In this document: positions 12,401 to 27,400 of the stretch, in pieces
How the letters are laid out: each line of letters opens with the position of its first letter
How positions within the stretch are numbered: position 1 is the stretch's first letter
Assembly: GCF_001522545.3 (NCBI RefSeq)
Contig: NC_031779.1
Location: 5,404,815-5,468,814 of the forward strand
Reading direction: 5' to 3'
Origin: Parus major
Taxonomy: Eukaryota; Chordata; Aves; Passeriformes; Paridae
DNA: 64,000 nucleotides
Program-made: the position numbers and the translations under genes
Notes under the pieces: generated by a model
Database searches by the model: none
What the model was told of the DNA's origin: nothing
Seen by the model: only the letters and a program-made list of their open reading frames with translations

Positions 12401-15400
12401 GGGAAAGGTAAGGGACTGCAGGTGAGGCTTCTGCTTTCTGTGAAGTGTTTAAAATATTTTAAATATACTGCTATTGAATCAATGTATGACTTTTTGATTT
12501 ATATTAAAATAATTTAAGTGATGCTCTGACCAATGCAGCTAGATGTAAAATGAAATGTACTGATAGTATCATGCACTAGCACTTCTAGAAATTCATTAGG
12601 TTGAGGATTATAAAAGCAAAACATTTAATCAAAGTAGAATGGTACTTCAATCCCCCTCCTGTCAATGAGTCACTAAAACAAGCAGGGCAAGGTGATTCTC
12701 CAATTCACTGTAATGTACTGCTGCTGCTGACAGATTCTTGTATGCACACACAACACTGGTAAGCAGAATATAAATGGACATTTCTTATTCAAGAGAACTT
12801 GCAACCTGAAGTCAGTGTACAGTGGTCAGTGTATAAAATGACTTTCTTACCGGCTGAGTAGTAGTTGCTTTAAATCCTGAAGAGTCTATTCTGAGATTTG
12901 GCTGTGGCTGAGCTTGAGATGCATAAGCAGGGTAAGTCTGAGTCTCATGATGCATTCCAGAAGAATCCTCTCGAACAGGTTCAGAGGAGCGTGTAATAGC
13001 AGATTCAGGAGGAGTCCCAACCTCATCATTCAGAGTTTCATCCAGTTCTTGATCAGTGTAAGCACCCCCTTCTGTGTCTGTGTCTTCGTAGTCAGACGTG
13101 TGTCTGCTGTCTGTGCTGTACATGGAATACTCACTGCCGGGAGCGGAGAGGTAAGAAAGGCGGTCATCGTGTAAATCAAGATCATCACTTGTAGCACCAT
13201 CTGCCTGTGGCAAACAAAATTAGGGTACACGTTTATTGAAATACCTTTTAAAGAACACCCTTCTCTTGCAATGTAGAATGTGGGAGTTTTATCAAATCCA
13301 GTATTATTATCATCACAGGGGACAAGAAATCAGGTTTCCATCACTGAGTATGTTAAGCTTAGACCTAAAAGACTCATCTGCAGGCTAGCTCTTTGAATCA
13401 TTTTACTAAGGCACCAGATGACTGTCAGTGTAAGGGAGCAAGGGACAGTGCAGTGTCCACAGAGACCAAAGTGCTTGCAAAAATACAGAACTGCACTTGA
13501 AAATGCTATTATGCTTTCGGAATCATCACTTTGCAGGTACATACAAGGAGCTAGGGTCTAATCCAGACCTAATTAAAGAAAATTAAGAAACCCATAGCAA
13601 TAGCTGATTCATCATTTGCTTACTTTTAGCTGGCACGAGACTTGATAATAGCTCTCCAAGAGGATGGATCTAATGTGCATAGAGTAACATGCAGCTCAAG
13701 AAGCTAAGCGGAGTTTTAGTGGGGAACGTAGAATACTAACTTGTGGTTTCACATGTGTTTTCTCACAACTGTTCTCAGAAAGAACATGAATATGCCACTT
13801 GATTTTATAATAATGAAAAACTCACTCCATCATCAGGCAATCCTAGCCCTGAGTACCCCTGCAGTGAAATTCCCAGATGTTCTTTGACGAAAACCCATCC
13901 AATCCCTGCAAAATCTTCACAGCATTAATATATCCTCCAGTTAACAATGCCAGTGAGGAAATGCTCCCTTACTACACTGCTACATGCATAAGGACAAATG
14001 TACAGCTCTCATGAACAGAGTAAGTGCTCTAATGTAGAGAGAAATCAGCTTTAAGCAGCTCACATAGCCAGGAGGCATTACTGCTTTAGATCTTCACAGA
14101 AAATCTCTCATGAACACTGTTTTGCCATTTCCCCCCAAACATTATTTCTTACCTTTCCTTCTGAAACCCACACTAGCTGGTTCTGTTGTTGCTGAATTGC
14201 TTCCTTAAGAGCTCCATACCATCCTTCATTCATTGAATTCAAGTTAATGGTAGCTAGAAGTACAGCAGATTAGTTTGACTTATGATTTCTGCAGAACTAC
14301 AAGAAGGATTTATACCATGAGTAATAAAAGCAATATAAACTGGTAGGTTAAAACTATGAGATTTAAATAGTAATGTAAACATTAGTACCCAAGCAACCTT
14401 AAGGCCTGATGTGGTTTGGGACGTGGAAATTAGCACAGGAAATGCTAAATTAACAGTAGCTTAGAATAAAGAGAGAGAGGCTTGAGTTTAGCTAGACTAA
14501 AACAATAAAGTTACATCATTTTCCTATTTATTCAAGTTTTGATTTTGGCTGATGATCCTGCAAAGCCACAAGACCTATTAGAAATGTCATTTTGATGTTT
14601 CAGATTGCTTCACATTTGTGCAGTCATGTGCAAATGATGCACACACCAATTAACTACTGGTTATTGAATGGGGAAGCCTGAACAAGTCCATCACTGCTTG
14701 ACCTGCTCCATTTGCAGAAAATTCTGGAGGTAGAAGCTTTTCTCATCTTGCCTCCCCTTCTCTGTCAGAAAGTCTAATCCAGTCTGTCTAATTACTTACT
14801 TGTGAAGAGATGGTGATTATTTTTGCGGAGCTTGTGAGCTCTTTCATACAGCTTTCTGGCACTTTTTCGTGATTCTGGGCACAACCTCATTCTCATGGTC
14901 TTTACTCCCTGCTTAGAATCAGGATTTAGGAACACTACAATTGGATACCACTGGGCATAATTCAGACGGTCCACTGCATTGGGAGTGACATCTAATAACG
15001 CATGTTTGTCCTGTAGTGACAAAAAGGACAGAAGCAAGAAAGTGAATCATTTATGTCCTACATGAAAATTTTCAAACGTACTTCACAAACTGATTTTGTA
15101 TTACTTTTACAGAATTCATTGTTTCAAAGTATTGACATAAATCCCTCTCCTATTTTAAGAAAAACCAAACCAATTCAAATACCAGCCTAAATAGGCATAT
15201 ACATTTTGAACTGTAGGACTACTGTATAACTCTAGGATTTTTTACATTTAATTCTATTTTTTTAAAATTTTCCTCAAAGTAAGCAGATGCTAAAATAAAA
15301 GTAAGCAGTTTCCTGTCAGCATTCTGTAAATAGGATAAAACCAAAAACTGAAACACAAGACATTACACACTTTTATCTTCCTTTTTACAAAAAAAACCCC

Positions 15401-18400
15401 AACACTGTGAAGGCAGAACTTGGCCAGCTTTCATTCAATGCAATCAGTCACACAGCATGAAGCATACTGACTTTGCTGCTATAATAGCTTTTTTCCCCTC
15501 TCATACTTCAGTATCTGAAACTCTTCCAGTTTGTTTTTAAGTAAGGAAATAAATAGGTAAGCCTCATATAATGCACTAATGGTAGAGGTTTTAAGTATAC
15601 TAAGGAAGGGAGGTGGAAGAACCTTGTCCTAGTCCTCACACAAAAGAATTATGTCAAGTGATCAATTTGTAGACCCAGGTGCAGCAAAACAGACAACTCC
15701 ACACAAAGTAACCATCTCTAGCTATAATGTCACACCATGGCTTTAAATGAAAGAGGAAACAGCTTAAAAGAGCCTTAATGGAGAGAGGAGAACTCTGGAA
15801 CAAAGCCTAGAAGTACATCCAGGCTGCAGTTATTAATATGGAGAAGAAGGGTGGTGGGGTTTCTCTTATTAACCAACAGAGTGATGAGAAAGTTATTTTT
15901 AAAGCAAACACAGTAATTTACCATTCTACATTTAAAACACCCAACACTACCTCATGTTACCAGTTTTACTTTTCTTGTGTTACAAGTCCAGTGACAGTAG
16001 AAGACTTACTCTATCGATTATCTGCTTTATAGTGTGGAGACGAATAATGCCAGAACTACGTTGGTCAGTACCAGCGTCTCTTGGTTCACTTTCTGGTAAA
16101 GAGGACACAGGAAAAATCTATTGTAAATTTACAACATATTCTACATTCCCTTATTAAGATAAAACAAACCATTTCATAGCTCAAGCTGTCAATTCAACTT
16201 CTGATTACATATCATACATGAAAGTCTACCCACCATTATGGCCATAAAAATCCTATCTTTACAAAAGCACTTAGGATAAGGTACAGAATTAAAATGAAAT
16301 TTGAGGTGCTATAAATAGAACTAGTATTTCTTCAGAGAATTATCAGCAGCACTGTAGTAGAAGCATTTACATTTAGTCTGTTCCTTTACATTGTCAATGT
16401 CTTGTTAAATATGCTAACTAAAGAAATAATGTGGAAACAATTTAACCAAAAAAACCCTATTTCCTAACTGCAGAAAAACCTGATCTCACACTTACTTGCA
16501 ATTTGAAAGATATCTGGTTCTTCTCTAGCAAGTTTCTCCCGTGCAACATCAGCTATTGGACCAAAAATGGTTACAGGTCTGAGAAACCCAGCTAGAATTG
16601 AAGGAAAAAGAAAAGTCAATATATATTGTTTGCTTAAACCAAATGCAAGATATGCTTAACTACATTGGCTTTTCCAAATCAAACCACACAAACCTGTAAT
16701 GTGCAGTTAAGAGTACAGCCATACCTTCCCGAAGAACAACTCTTTCATAGGCAGGAAACTTCGTCTGAACAGGTTGGGCAGAAAGATCTTCTCTGCTTTT
16801 CCGGAGATTTCTTTTTGAGCTTCGTAAGCCTCGGAATCTCCAAAAGTCTGCTCGATCTCCTCCTGCTGTCTTTGGAAGTGTGTACTGTACACTAGCCAGC
16901 TGCTCAGCTCTGAGGTGACAACAAATCCCAGTTACCAAGAAGTCAGCTTCTGAAGTAATGCCTGACTAACAAGCTTATGTTCTCAAAAAATCTCTGCCAC
17001 TGGCTGAGCCAAGATTTTGTTGTATTATGATCTACAAGACAACTACTAAGCCTGGTATCACATTTCTAAAACTTATTATATCCTTGTCTCTTGTATTGAC
17101 AAGAAACTTTATTCAAGGACTGTGCAAAGTCAAAAGCAAATCCACAGATATTTTAATTCAGTGTGTTTTACAATTTGTTGCTTTTTTTAACTGAACCAAT
17201 TTTATAAACCTTAAAGGAAGTCCAGTCATTCATTATACAGATACCATTTAAAACTGTGGGTTTGAACCAGCAATTTAATTCCTGCAGAATCGTACCTGTT
17301 TTTGTTAGGTATGATACCTCTTTCCACTTCCTTATGATTCTTCCCAATTCGAATGGCCAGCCACGAGCCCAGTTTGCCATTGTACAGAGTGTCCACCACC
17401 CGGAACACTTCACCTTTATTGAAACTTAGTCCATAAGGAGACTCCTTCTCATATTCAAAGTGAGTTCTGATATAGAAAGAATCCCCTACATCAGACTCAA
17501 CAATGCGACGATAAACTGAAAGAACGGAAAAAAAACCCCAAAATATCAAGTGTTACATAACTTCAAGTGATGTTATAATGCTCACAAGAATTACACAAAG
17601 CAATGCCTCACCTTAATTCTCCTTGTTCTAAACGTACATTACTTCAAGAAGCCTTAATGTCTCACAGATGATCTATTTTAAGCAGCGTAACTATTTATAG
17701 TAAACTCTCCTAACATAAATTCAACTTCTATAGTCAAAAATTTGAGCCTAGTGCGAGCTTACTTCATTTGCCCCGGAAGGAATTAATCTTGAGAAAGTTT
17801 GTATGTACAAACACATCAACATAATCACTCATTTTCAATGGCATCACTACAACTGACTCTTCTACTTCCTCCAAGGATAATGCCAAGACATTACTTAGTT
17901 GGTAGGGGTTATTTCTGAAGAGGATTTTTTTTGTTTGGGATTTACATTGTTTGTTTGTACATACTGGCACACCATCAGTCTCTACTCCATTTGTAGTGGC
18001 CACCTACTCCAAAGCCAAAAGGCCTTAATAGCCTAAAGTGCCAATTTCCTGCAAGCTAGCAGTTAGTTGTTGTTCACTGGACTTTTTAATGCTGTTCTAA
18101 GCAGTCTACTACATCACTTCCAATACACAAATATTTACCGTCTTTTTTCTTCTGTGCCAAAATGGTTACTTCTTCGCCTTTAGGAAGATCAAGCAAAAAA
18201 AGGACAGCTTCTTCTCTGATGATATTTGTGAAATCTACATTATTTACCTGGTATCAATGAAGCAATCAGTTTGATTTAGCATATGACATTATTACAGAGA
18301 TATAATTATACAATAGAAAATCTGAATCTATTGCTATGATTTCTTTCTTTCTTACTCAATTTCATACATACCAAGTGCATGTATTTCAAAATGGATATTG

Positions 18401-21400
18401 TACCTCTAAATAGTCACACTTTATTTCTCCATAAAAGCACAGCTTCCAGCATACTAGGTAGCTGTTCATGTTGTACTCATTATGGAACACCTATATATAT
18501 CAGTGTATATATATATATATATCAGTAGTCCACAAAGCACTCTGACAACTTAGTCACCCAGCATGAAATCAAACAACTTTATCAACTGAATTTGTCTACA
18601 ACATTTAATGTAAAAACCTTACTAAACTTCTAGCAACAGTACAGTAAAAAGAGATTTTTCTCCTAGTAAGTAATCTAATAAATACATACAGAAGAAACCG
18701 CGTATGAACTACAAGGGCAAAATACTCAATCCTACAGAAAGAAAATCTACTTTGGCACAACAAAATATTTGTAATGTTAACAGTTTTGACATACCCTGAG
18801 AATCTGGTCCCCTTCCTCTAATCCTTCTTTTGCTGCAGGGCTGTCTTCCAGAACACCAGCTACAAATATGCCAACATCATTGCCACCTGCTAGTCGCAAG
18901 CCCACACTATCTCCTTTTCTGAATTTTACCAGTTTCATGCTTGGCCTAGAAATTTAGAAAATATCCTACTTACTCGTGTAATAGCACAAAATATCCTGGT
19001 AAACTTGAAACATGCAAAGAAATAATCTGCTTGTTAGTCAATTAGTGGCTATTTTGCTATACATACCCTTAACTGCTTATCAGCTGCAGCATTACAACAT
19101 GCTCAATAGCAGCACTCTAAAAACCCACCTGCATGTACATGTTTAGTATGCCTTGTTTGTCTTACACTCAGTGTTTATATGAGACACTGACACTCTCTTC
19201 CAAAAACATTCTTCCTTTTAAAGAGCTGTGCTGGCATACAGATCTATTTTGGCTCTGAAGAGATCAAAATGAATTTGAGGTCAAACCAAACTAGAATCAA
19301 TTCTCATGTACACTAATGTCCACAAAGGAGATCCCAGCTGAAGCAGACTTATTTCCATGCTGGGACATTGCACATTTCTGCAGTAACCTTTACTCACTGC
19401 TCTCCAATCACTATGAAAGGTAAAGAATATACTACAGTAACTTTCCTCTCTTTGGAGATGGAGACAGAAAAGGAGGAGTGAGAGTGCCCAGGGAGAGACA
19501 AACCCAGCTAATCCTTTTCACCTGCTGATTATTCCAAAGACTAATTTCCATAGAAATTAATAGATTTTAAAATGGTATATTACACAGTGTAAGTGCCAAC
19601 AAGGCTCAGGAATAAATCTCACATCTTAACCATTTGTAAACAGAAGGGTCAGGACAGGATACTGGACATGATATCAGAGCACAGATAGAAGTTACTGACC
19701 ACCCTGGATAAAATTTTGGTTTGCTTAAGGACCAGGCAGGTTCAAATAGAGTTCAGAGATACATTACCGAAGCATTCCATCTTCATGGGTTGAATTGGGT
19801 AAAGGACCATCAGATGGACTGACTGGTAAATCCACATCTGGCTGACCTCCTTGTGCATACACTGGCTTTGGTTCTATTAAAATACCAAAGATTTCCAATG
19901 TCCATTTGGTCATTTTAAGATGAAAATGTGAAGTTTAACTTAGTTAATGACTTCTTCAGTAGCCTTCCCTCCATACCACTTAGACTCACTTCAAAGTAAA
20001 ATACTAGAAAACTTACAACAGAAGACATTCTCATCATGCCACTTAGAGCAATGTGGTTACTGGCCTAATTAGTACTTTACTAATTGTAAAGATTCCCAAA
20101 CTTTTTTTGCACTTCATCAAGTACTTTGTACACTGCAAAAGGACAAGAACTAGAAGGCTCCATGCTCCCAAGACCACTTTCAATCCTTCTGTTTCTAACC
20201 TTGATTTCTCTTCCCTAACTTCTTCATTTTTCATTGGTTCTCGTCACTCAAGAATTCAATTTTTGAAATGAAAATAGCATAAATCTTCAATCTAATATAC
20301 ATGCCTTGAGGTCCAGCTGGTGGTCTTGGGGCTATGCACTTACTATGACTTTGCTGTAGAGCTTCTCTGGAGTTCCTGTGAGGAAACTGTCACTGCAGGC
20401 TTCCCTCAGCAGTGAGCACTGGCAGGGGCTCTTCTCGGATAAAGGCTTGGCCGTGTTATAAGAATTTCTAAGTAAGGCTCATTTTTGCACACTGGAAAAA
20501 TTTTGATTTCAAACAAGGCTGACTTTAAACTAGTCTAATATTCCTGATATTACAACTGCACCATCTTCCTTTTAAATCACAGAACAGACTAGTTTGAAAT
20601 TGGCAATTTCAGGCAACAGTTGGGTAATTATGCCTTTTTCTAACTCTGGTCCTTCCCATACAGTAGCACAATATTTTTCTTTAAGTGTGTAATTAACCTT
20701 TCCTAGGCTAAGCCTCTGATGATCTCTCCCAACAAATAATTTCCTCCCACCCTTCTTTGACACAATCAGCTATGACAGTCATCTTGCCCTTGCCTTTAGT
20801 CTAAGCAGCAAACCATCACAGATTCTTCCAACCACTTCCCTAACATTTTTATTATAGTCTTGGAAGGATCCTCATTTCCCTAGAGCTTTCATGAGGCTGT
20901 TAAAGGATTATATCCTTTGCTACGCTTCTTTATCTTGGGCAAGCGAACTGTATCTGCAGACATTAATTTAAATATTAGCTTTATGTACTGGCCTACAGCT
21001 CCTCCCACCTAAACTAAGTATTTCCATGTGTCTCTTCCCATTCATGTAAGAATAGAACATTTCTCCTTCCCCACCAACCAACAAAACCCCCCACACTATT
21101 TATCACTCATTTGCTAGCCCCTCAGACCAATTATCAGTACGTTATTTTGGATTAAGAGCCATCTTAAGGGTCACTGATCTGGCTCGATTGGTATTGTGCC
21201 AATTGTTAATCTTCAGTATCTTACAGAAATGCAGAATTCAACTTTCTAATCTTACTACCACATCCTTTTCCAACTTGGCAAATATAAACTACTTCATTTG
21301 CCTCTCTTCACAACACTCCTGTAAGAGGTCACTTCTTATGACTATCTCTGTAATAATGGCTGCTGCTGTATCACAAAACCTACTGTTCTTATTTTTAAGA

Positions 21401-24400
21401 TCTTTCAGAGTCTATCAACGTCATAACTCTTCCAGTTCTTCACTAATCTACTGACTACTACATGCAGAAGTGTCACTGCTCATCCCTTAGGTCCTCAAAT
21501 ATTTTCAAGCTTGAATGTGCTCTCTCTCATTCCACCCAGCCTTTCAGTAACAACTCCCTCTAAACCATCTGCACAGCTCCTTTCTCCACTTGTAACTTCA
21601 CTGAAGTGCCTCACTGTGTAAACAAAAATCTTGTAAGTGCCAGCCTGCCCAGAACAGTGTCCTGTAGCATCTTTTGTTTGGTTGGTTTTTTTATTTTTTA
21701 CACCATCTGGCTTTTATCTGCTGCCATTTAGTTTATCCTTCCCTTTTGGGAAAAGGAATGAGATTTTGTTCTGGTTTGATTAGCTGTACTGCATTTGTTA
21801 AGCTCCCTTCTTGGTCCATGACTGTAGTTAAGTGCTACATGAACAAAGCATTCGGGAGTGTTTTGAGTTGTATCTTGGGAACAGTAGCTCTAAACAGGCT
21901 TAACTACATCATTGTTATAGACTGCTACAGTAACCTATAAGAACACATTCACTATTGAACACTCAGAAATGATGGATTTTAACCTTGCCTGAGAAATCAG
22001 TACAAAACTACAACCATTACTTACAACTACAATCCTAAACACGGAAATCTGACTCCCATATAAAGACAGACCCCACAACTTAGGTTTTCAGGACCAAAAC
22101 TCTTAAGATATAAATGGGATTATGGTTACAAAGACTATTTGTATTCAGAAATAAAAATAATTAGGATTTGGTTTGTTTTAAGACTTGAAAGTAATTCCAC
22201 AAATATGCAAGAGCATTAAGTCTTTACTGGTCATCCATTCTTAATGACATGCACAATTAATATATTTTAATATTTTTACCTGGGAGTGGTGGAGTTTGTT
22301 TTTCAGTTCTTTCAACTGTCACCTCTTCCACAGTTTTAGAAATATCATCTGCATTCTTTACAGGTGTAGAGACAGCTCCTGGTTTAGTTATTCTCTCATC
22401 TTCTCTGCTTCGATGACTATATTAGAGAAAAAAATTCCACTCTGCATACAGAACTGCTTCTATGATCTCAGTCTATTAAGACTAAAGGATAAATACTTTC
22501 ATTCATCAAGTTCAGGGTAAGCTATCACCATTATTATTGAGGAAGGTTTTGTTCTCAGACTATCACATTATTAAGTTTTTACCATTTATAAATCCTAGTG
22601 TTTTGTCCCTAATAGCACCTTAACAAAGGAGTTCCCTAGGTATAGCAGTTTAGAGAGCAGCAGACACAGACTCCTCTCTGCTTCAAACACAAGTCACACA
22701 CACCTGCTGTATATTGATGGATATATAAGGAATAGAGAAGCAAAGGGAAGAAAGGAGGAAAATCCACTACAATGTTCTTTTCCTCACCCCTTCCTACAGA
22801 AATAATGGATTTTTAGACTTAGTTCTTAGGTTTTGCTGTGACCAAGCTAAATTATCTGCTGCTTTGTTTGTCAGCTGCCCTGACACACAAGTGCTGCTGG
22901 TGTGGCACTTTTTATCTTTGCAAAGTCCTGCCAAGGCCTGCAGAAATATGTTCCTCATTTCTCATCTCCTCAGAGATAAGGCCTTCAATCCACAGCTTTG
23001 ACAACAGGGGAGTGCTTCTCACCCTCACATTTTAGTCAAAAGACAATTTGTTGCTTCTTATGCATTTCTTATGCACACTTTGAGCGCAAACTGAAGTAAT
23101 TTAGGACAAGTTAAAGTAACTTCTTGTTTTCAAATGATGAAAGCAAGGAAAATTCTACAGAAGATAACTTCTATTCCTTGAGCCCAAAAAGTCAGGTATT
23201 CTTATATTGCTGTATTGAGATAGGGCTACCAGTTGTACCACAACAGAACTGAACATGTGCTGCATGTTGAAATGTTAACCACTACGCTGCTATCTGATGA
23301 ACACTGAATCATTTAATAGGGTTGGAACAGATGAATATTAATAATGAGCTAGAAAAATAAAGTTTTCTTCCTGGGAGTTGGCAAATAAGCAAGGATTTAA
23401 TATATATTAAATATTTGAATATTTGAAATATGACAGACACAAATAGCAACCTTTCATATAACACCAGACTGATTTGCCAAGAGGGGGGAAAAAGGTATTT
23501 TCTCAAGGATAACAAGGGCTTGGTCAGTAGATGCAAGCCCATTTGCTCTCATAAAGGAGAGATCTGTACTGGAGGGAAAAAAGAGAGAAGTTCTGCACTA
23601 CCAACAGCTAGGTGGTGCTACTGGGCAATAGTGAGCATCACTGCCCATAAAGCACAAATGGATCAAATTCCCATCATCGGGGTTAAGATTGTTAAGATCC
23701 TAATCAGAAATAATGCTCCAAGAAATGGAAATATCACTTCAGAAAACAGATCCCAGCAAGTCCTCTCATTCAAGACATATAGTAAAGAATAAAAGAAATC
23801 ACAAAAATCAAAACACAAATAGAATGTGCTTTCCTGAAGCAAAACAAAGTTTTGATACATAAGAAACAAAGCTTAGCTATTCAGTCAAGACCTACTACAA
23901 CTTCTCATTGCATTCCTCTGCCAGTTTTAAAACCATGTGCCCAAAGGCAGCCAAACAGAATACAGAAAAGTACTCCAGTCACCACAACAAACTGTGAAGA
24001 GAAGCACTTCTGCATTATAAACAGTCATCTTATTTTAAATCATTGATAAAAACAAGCACAGTAGTTTAATTTTTAAAATCCCTATTTATGCCTCTTTTTA
24101 TCCAGATAAAGTCCCTTTTGGAGACTCCTACAGCTAATTAAAAGGATGCTAAAACCACTATGTGTAAGAAAGTGAACAGCAAGCATTTATCCTTCTACTT
24201 CATTCCCAAACATCACTGATAGATGTTTTCCTATTCCTCTTTTGAATTTCCAGTTTAGGTGCATAAAGCTAGACAGTACCAGACTAAAACATGACTGGAC
24301 TGGTCGTTCCCTTGAAAATATTTTCTGGCTTGTTAAAAACAGATACATATATTTAGCTATTTAAATGCATTATAGGTGTCCTTAAAACAAAAAAAAAGTT

Positions 24401-27400
24401 CTGTAGTGTTGTAAGCTGCAAGCAATTCCATTCCCCAGAGATTTCTGGATAATGAGCACTAGTTAATAAGATACATTTCCCCATGAGCCCTCTCTACCTG
24501 TTTCCAAGCACCTCCTAACATTTGAAAGGAGCATTATTCCTAAGCAAGAATATCTGTTTTGCTCTAAAAATAAGGCAAAAAATACTATAGTTACTACACA
24601 AAGACAAAATTCATTTTACATTTCCTCTACACATTCCAAACCCAGTGCAATTTTATGCTGCCTTGATTCCTGCACAAATCAAGAGAATGCATATGTGGAA
24701 GCTCTCAAGAACAATAACTAAAATACAGACACTGAGGGCACAGCACAAAATAGTCAGGTGAGTATCTGAAGCAACAGGCTCCTGGGCTGCTGCTATGTGT
24801 GCAGGCAAATAGACCCTGCCAACTTAAAAGCCTGCAAAAGGTCAGGTCTACTCTACCTAAGACATGAAAGTTTAAATGAGGAAAAAGCTGATAGAACAAA
24901 AAAGAAACACTAGAAAAGCAAGGGAGTAATTTTCTTCCTTGACTTTGCTTAAACTGTCCAGTAAGCTCTGAATATTGCACATTACAGGATGATAAAGGAA
25001 ACAACTTGATGCCACCACTGGTTCTAGGTGAGGGAAACTTGTTAAAAACTGACAGCTGCACTTCCCAAGAGACAGAAGTGTTGTTCACTGTGTGCACTGT
25101 GACACTATTGTTTAACATCTGTGCCGTGTCAGGGCCCCCTTTACCTCACTTCCTCTCCATGACACTTTTTCCAAGTGTGTTTAGCAGAAACAATTTTAAA
25201 TTACAAAATACAATTAGTGACATGTTAGTGCTATTACTGCAGAGTAAGAGATGACCTGCAACACACAGTGTTTGTCTCTACAGAAAATTATGGAAAATAT
25301 GAACATGCAGGATCTTTCAAAACGTATTTTTAGCATATCTCAAACCCTTTAGCATAAGAACGGTAAGAGCAGAATAGCACCTTCCTAAAGACATTCAAAA
25401 TAGAGCTGATTTTTATCTTACATTCTTAATTTTTCAGCTTGTTTTGAAAATGGACACAATAACCAATCTCTTGTGCTACATATAAATTGACAATGGTATT
25501 ATAATAGTCAGCCTCATCCTTCCACAAACAATGATCATCTCCACAGTGATTTCTTCAAACTATCACATCTTTTTTGCTGAGGTTAAAGTGTTAAACACAT
25601 CAGAGGATGTTCTTGCTATTCCAATACCAATGTGAGGAAGTCAGCATAGGAGACAGAGTTCCTAAGCAGGGGTTCATTAAATTAGTAAAGGGCAGCCCAG
25701 AGATACCATCTGGCAGGTTTGGCAGCACCTGGCTTTAAATGCCAGTCTTTAGGATGGGTCACACCAGAAGCTTACCCAGCTCAGCAGCTTCTTAGTGCCA
25801 GCAGTAAGACCAGATAGCTAAGGAAGGATGTGTGAAACTTGTCCTGAGGTACTCTCCAGCTTAGGTGCAGAGACTTTGCTCATTCTAACACTTTAAGTAC
25901 AACTCTTCATAGGTTATATAGAAAGCACAATTAGCCCTTTCTGTTACTAAGAAAAATGCTTTAGAATTTGAGTTTTTAGAAGACTGTTCAAGAGACATCT
26001 ACGAACCTTCTTCAGACTAAATAAAACTAAAGCTCTATTTAATGCTTTGACAGAATAATCAAACACCAATTCTTATGGAAACCCTATATCCAGGAACATT
26101 GTAAGCAGGCTGGTGCACATCCCAGTGAGGAATACTGAAAGGTGAACAGCATTGAAGACCCTGCCAGACCCCAAAGCAATACTAAGGCAGCTCTGTTAGC
26201 AGATTTCTGTACTCTGGTGCACAGGCAGACATGTCAGTCTGTACTCAAGCTTGTATGAAAGGACTAAGAGGATTCCCCTGGAACTTCCCTCCTCATTAAC
26301 ATACAAACACTTGGCAGAACAGTATCTAAATAAAGACTCATTATCATCAATGCATTTTTAACATCCTCCTTCAGCTTAGCTGGAAGACTTTTTGCACATT
26401 TCTTCCTCAGCCCTTTCTCAAGCCTTTTTCTTCCTCTAGATTTTCCACCAAGCTCAAAAAAGAATAAGTAGTTAACAACAAATTTGATCTTACAGTAGAT
26501 TTAAACTTACACAAACAACCCTTACAAAGAGAAGTTGCTCTCAACATGTTTTTCTTTCCATGGCTCAGGGCCCAGATTTTCTGATCTTGAAAGGGACATG
26601 TTGCACAGGAAGTCAAGCCATGCCAAAGTAGCTCTTGCTCATAAAGAAGATATAACGGATGCATTCAGAGTTGAGATAACTTCAAAGTTCTCTCTCGGGG
26701 AGGATTTGATTCTTCCAACAGTTTGGTCTACAGGAAGTGACCATCTACCTAAACCACTGCAGTAGGACAGGAAAGCACTAACACTAAGCTAAGTCAGTCA
26801 CAGTTCTGATAGATTTTCTTTTTTTGTTCCTCCCTCCAGCAAGCCCTATCAGACTGCACTAGAAATGCATGTCAAGACATACAGTTTTGAAATATAACAG
26901 AGATCTCACAACTTTCACAATCAAAATCCTGCCTCTGGGACCCTGCTTTTAAGTTTTTTCTGTGAATGCAGTTCCTGCTTGAAAACAAGCTTGCATGCTT
27001 TGTGGTCCCTCTGAACAATGTACACGAAAGAGAAGCAAAAATACCTGTAACCCATAACCCCAAGCAGGTGTACATGCAGGTACAATCTCTTCTGCAGTTG
27101 TATTGACCTTTAAAAGCCTCTAAGAGCCTTGAAGGTCTGTTATTTTCCCCTTGGGCAAACCAATTTTATTAATAAGCAATCAGGCATATCTTTAATGAAA
27201 TGGCCAGTTGCAAGTTGTTTTTTCAGAGTTTTTGAACAGAATCTAAAAACCTTCAGATAGAGGCTCTGAATCTGGAATTTGCACAGATTAATTGTAATTA
27301 CTGTTCTATCATATTATGAGCAGTCACATGAGAAACTTTTCTTTTTCAACTATTTAGTAGAATTTGAAACCCAACACTGAAACGCTATTTCAAGAAATTA

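Noticed and set aside
23430..23792. 120-codon plus-strand ORF in intron 7
   Set aside because: No known domain or splice context; likely chance.
24705..25118. 137-codon minus-strand ORF in intron 7
   Set aside because: On the TJP1 strand but not flanked by suitable splice sites in phase, and the ZO-1 protein is continuous across this intron without it.
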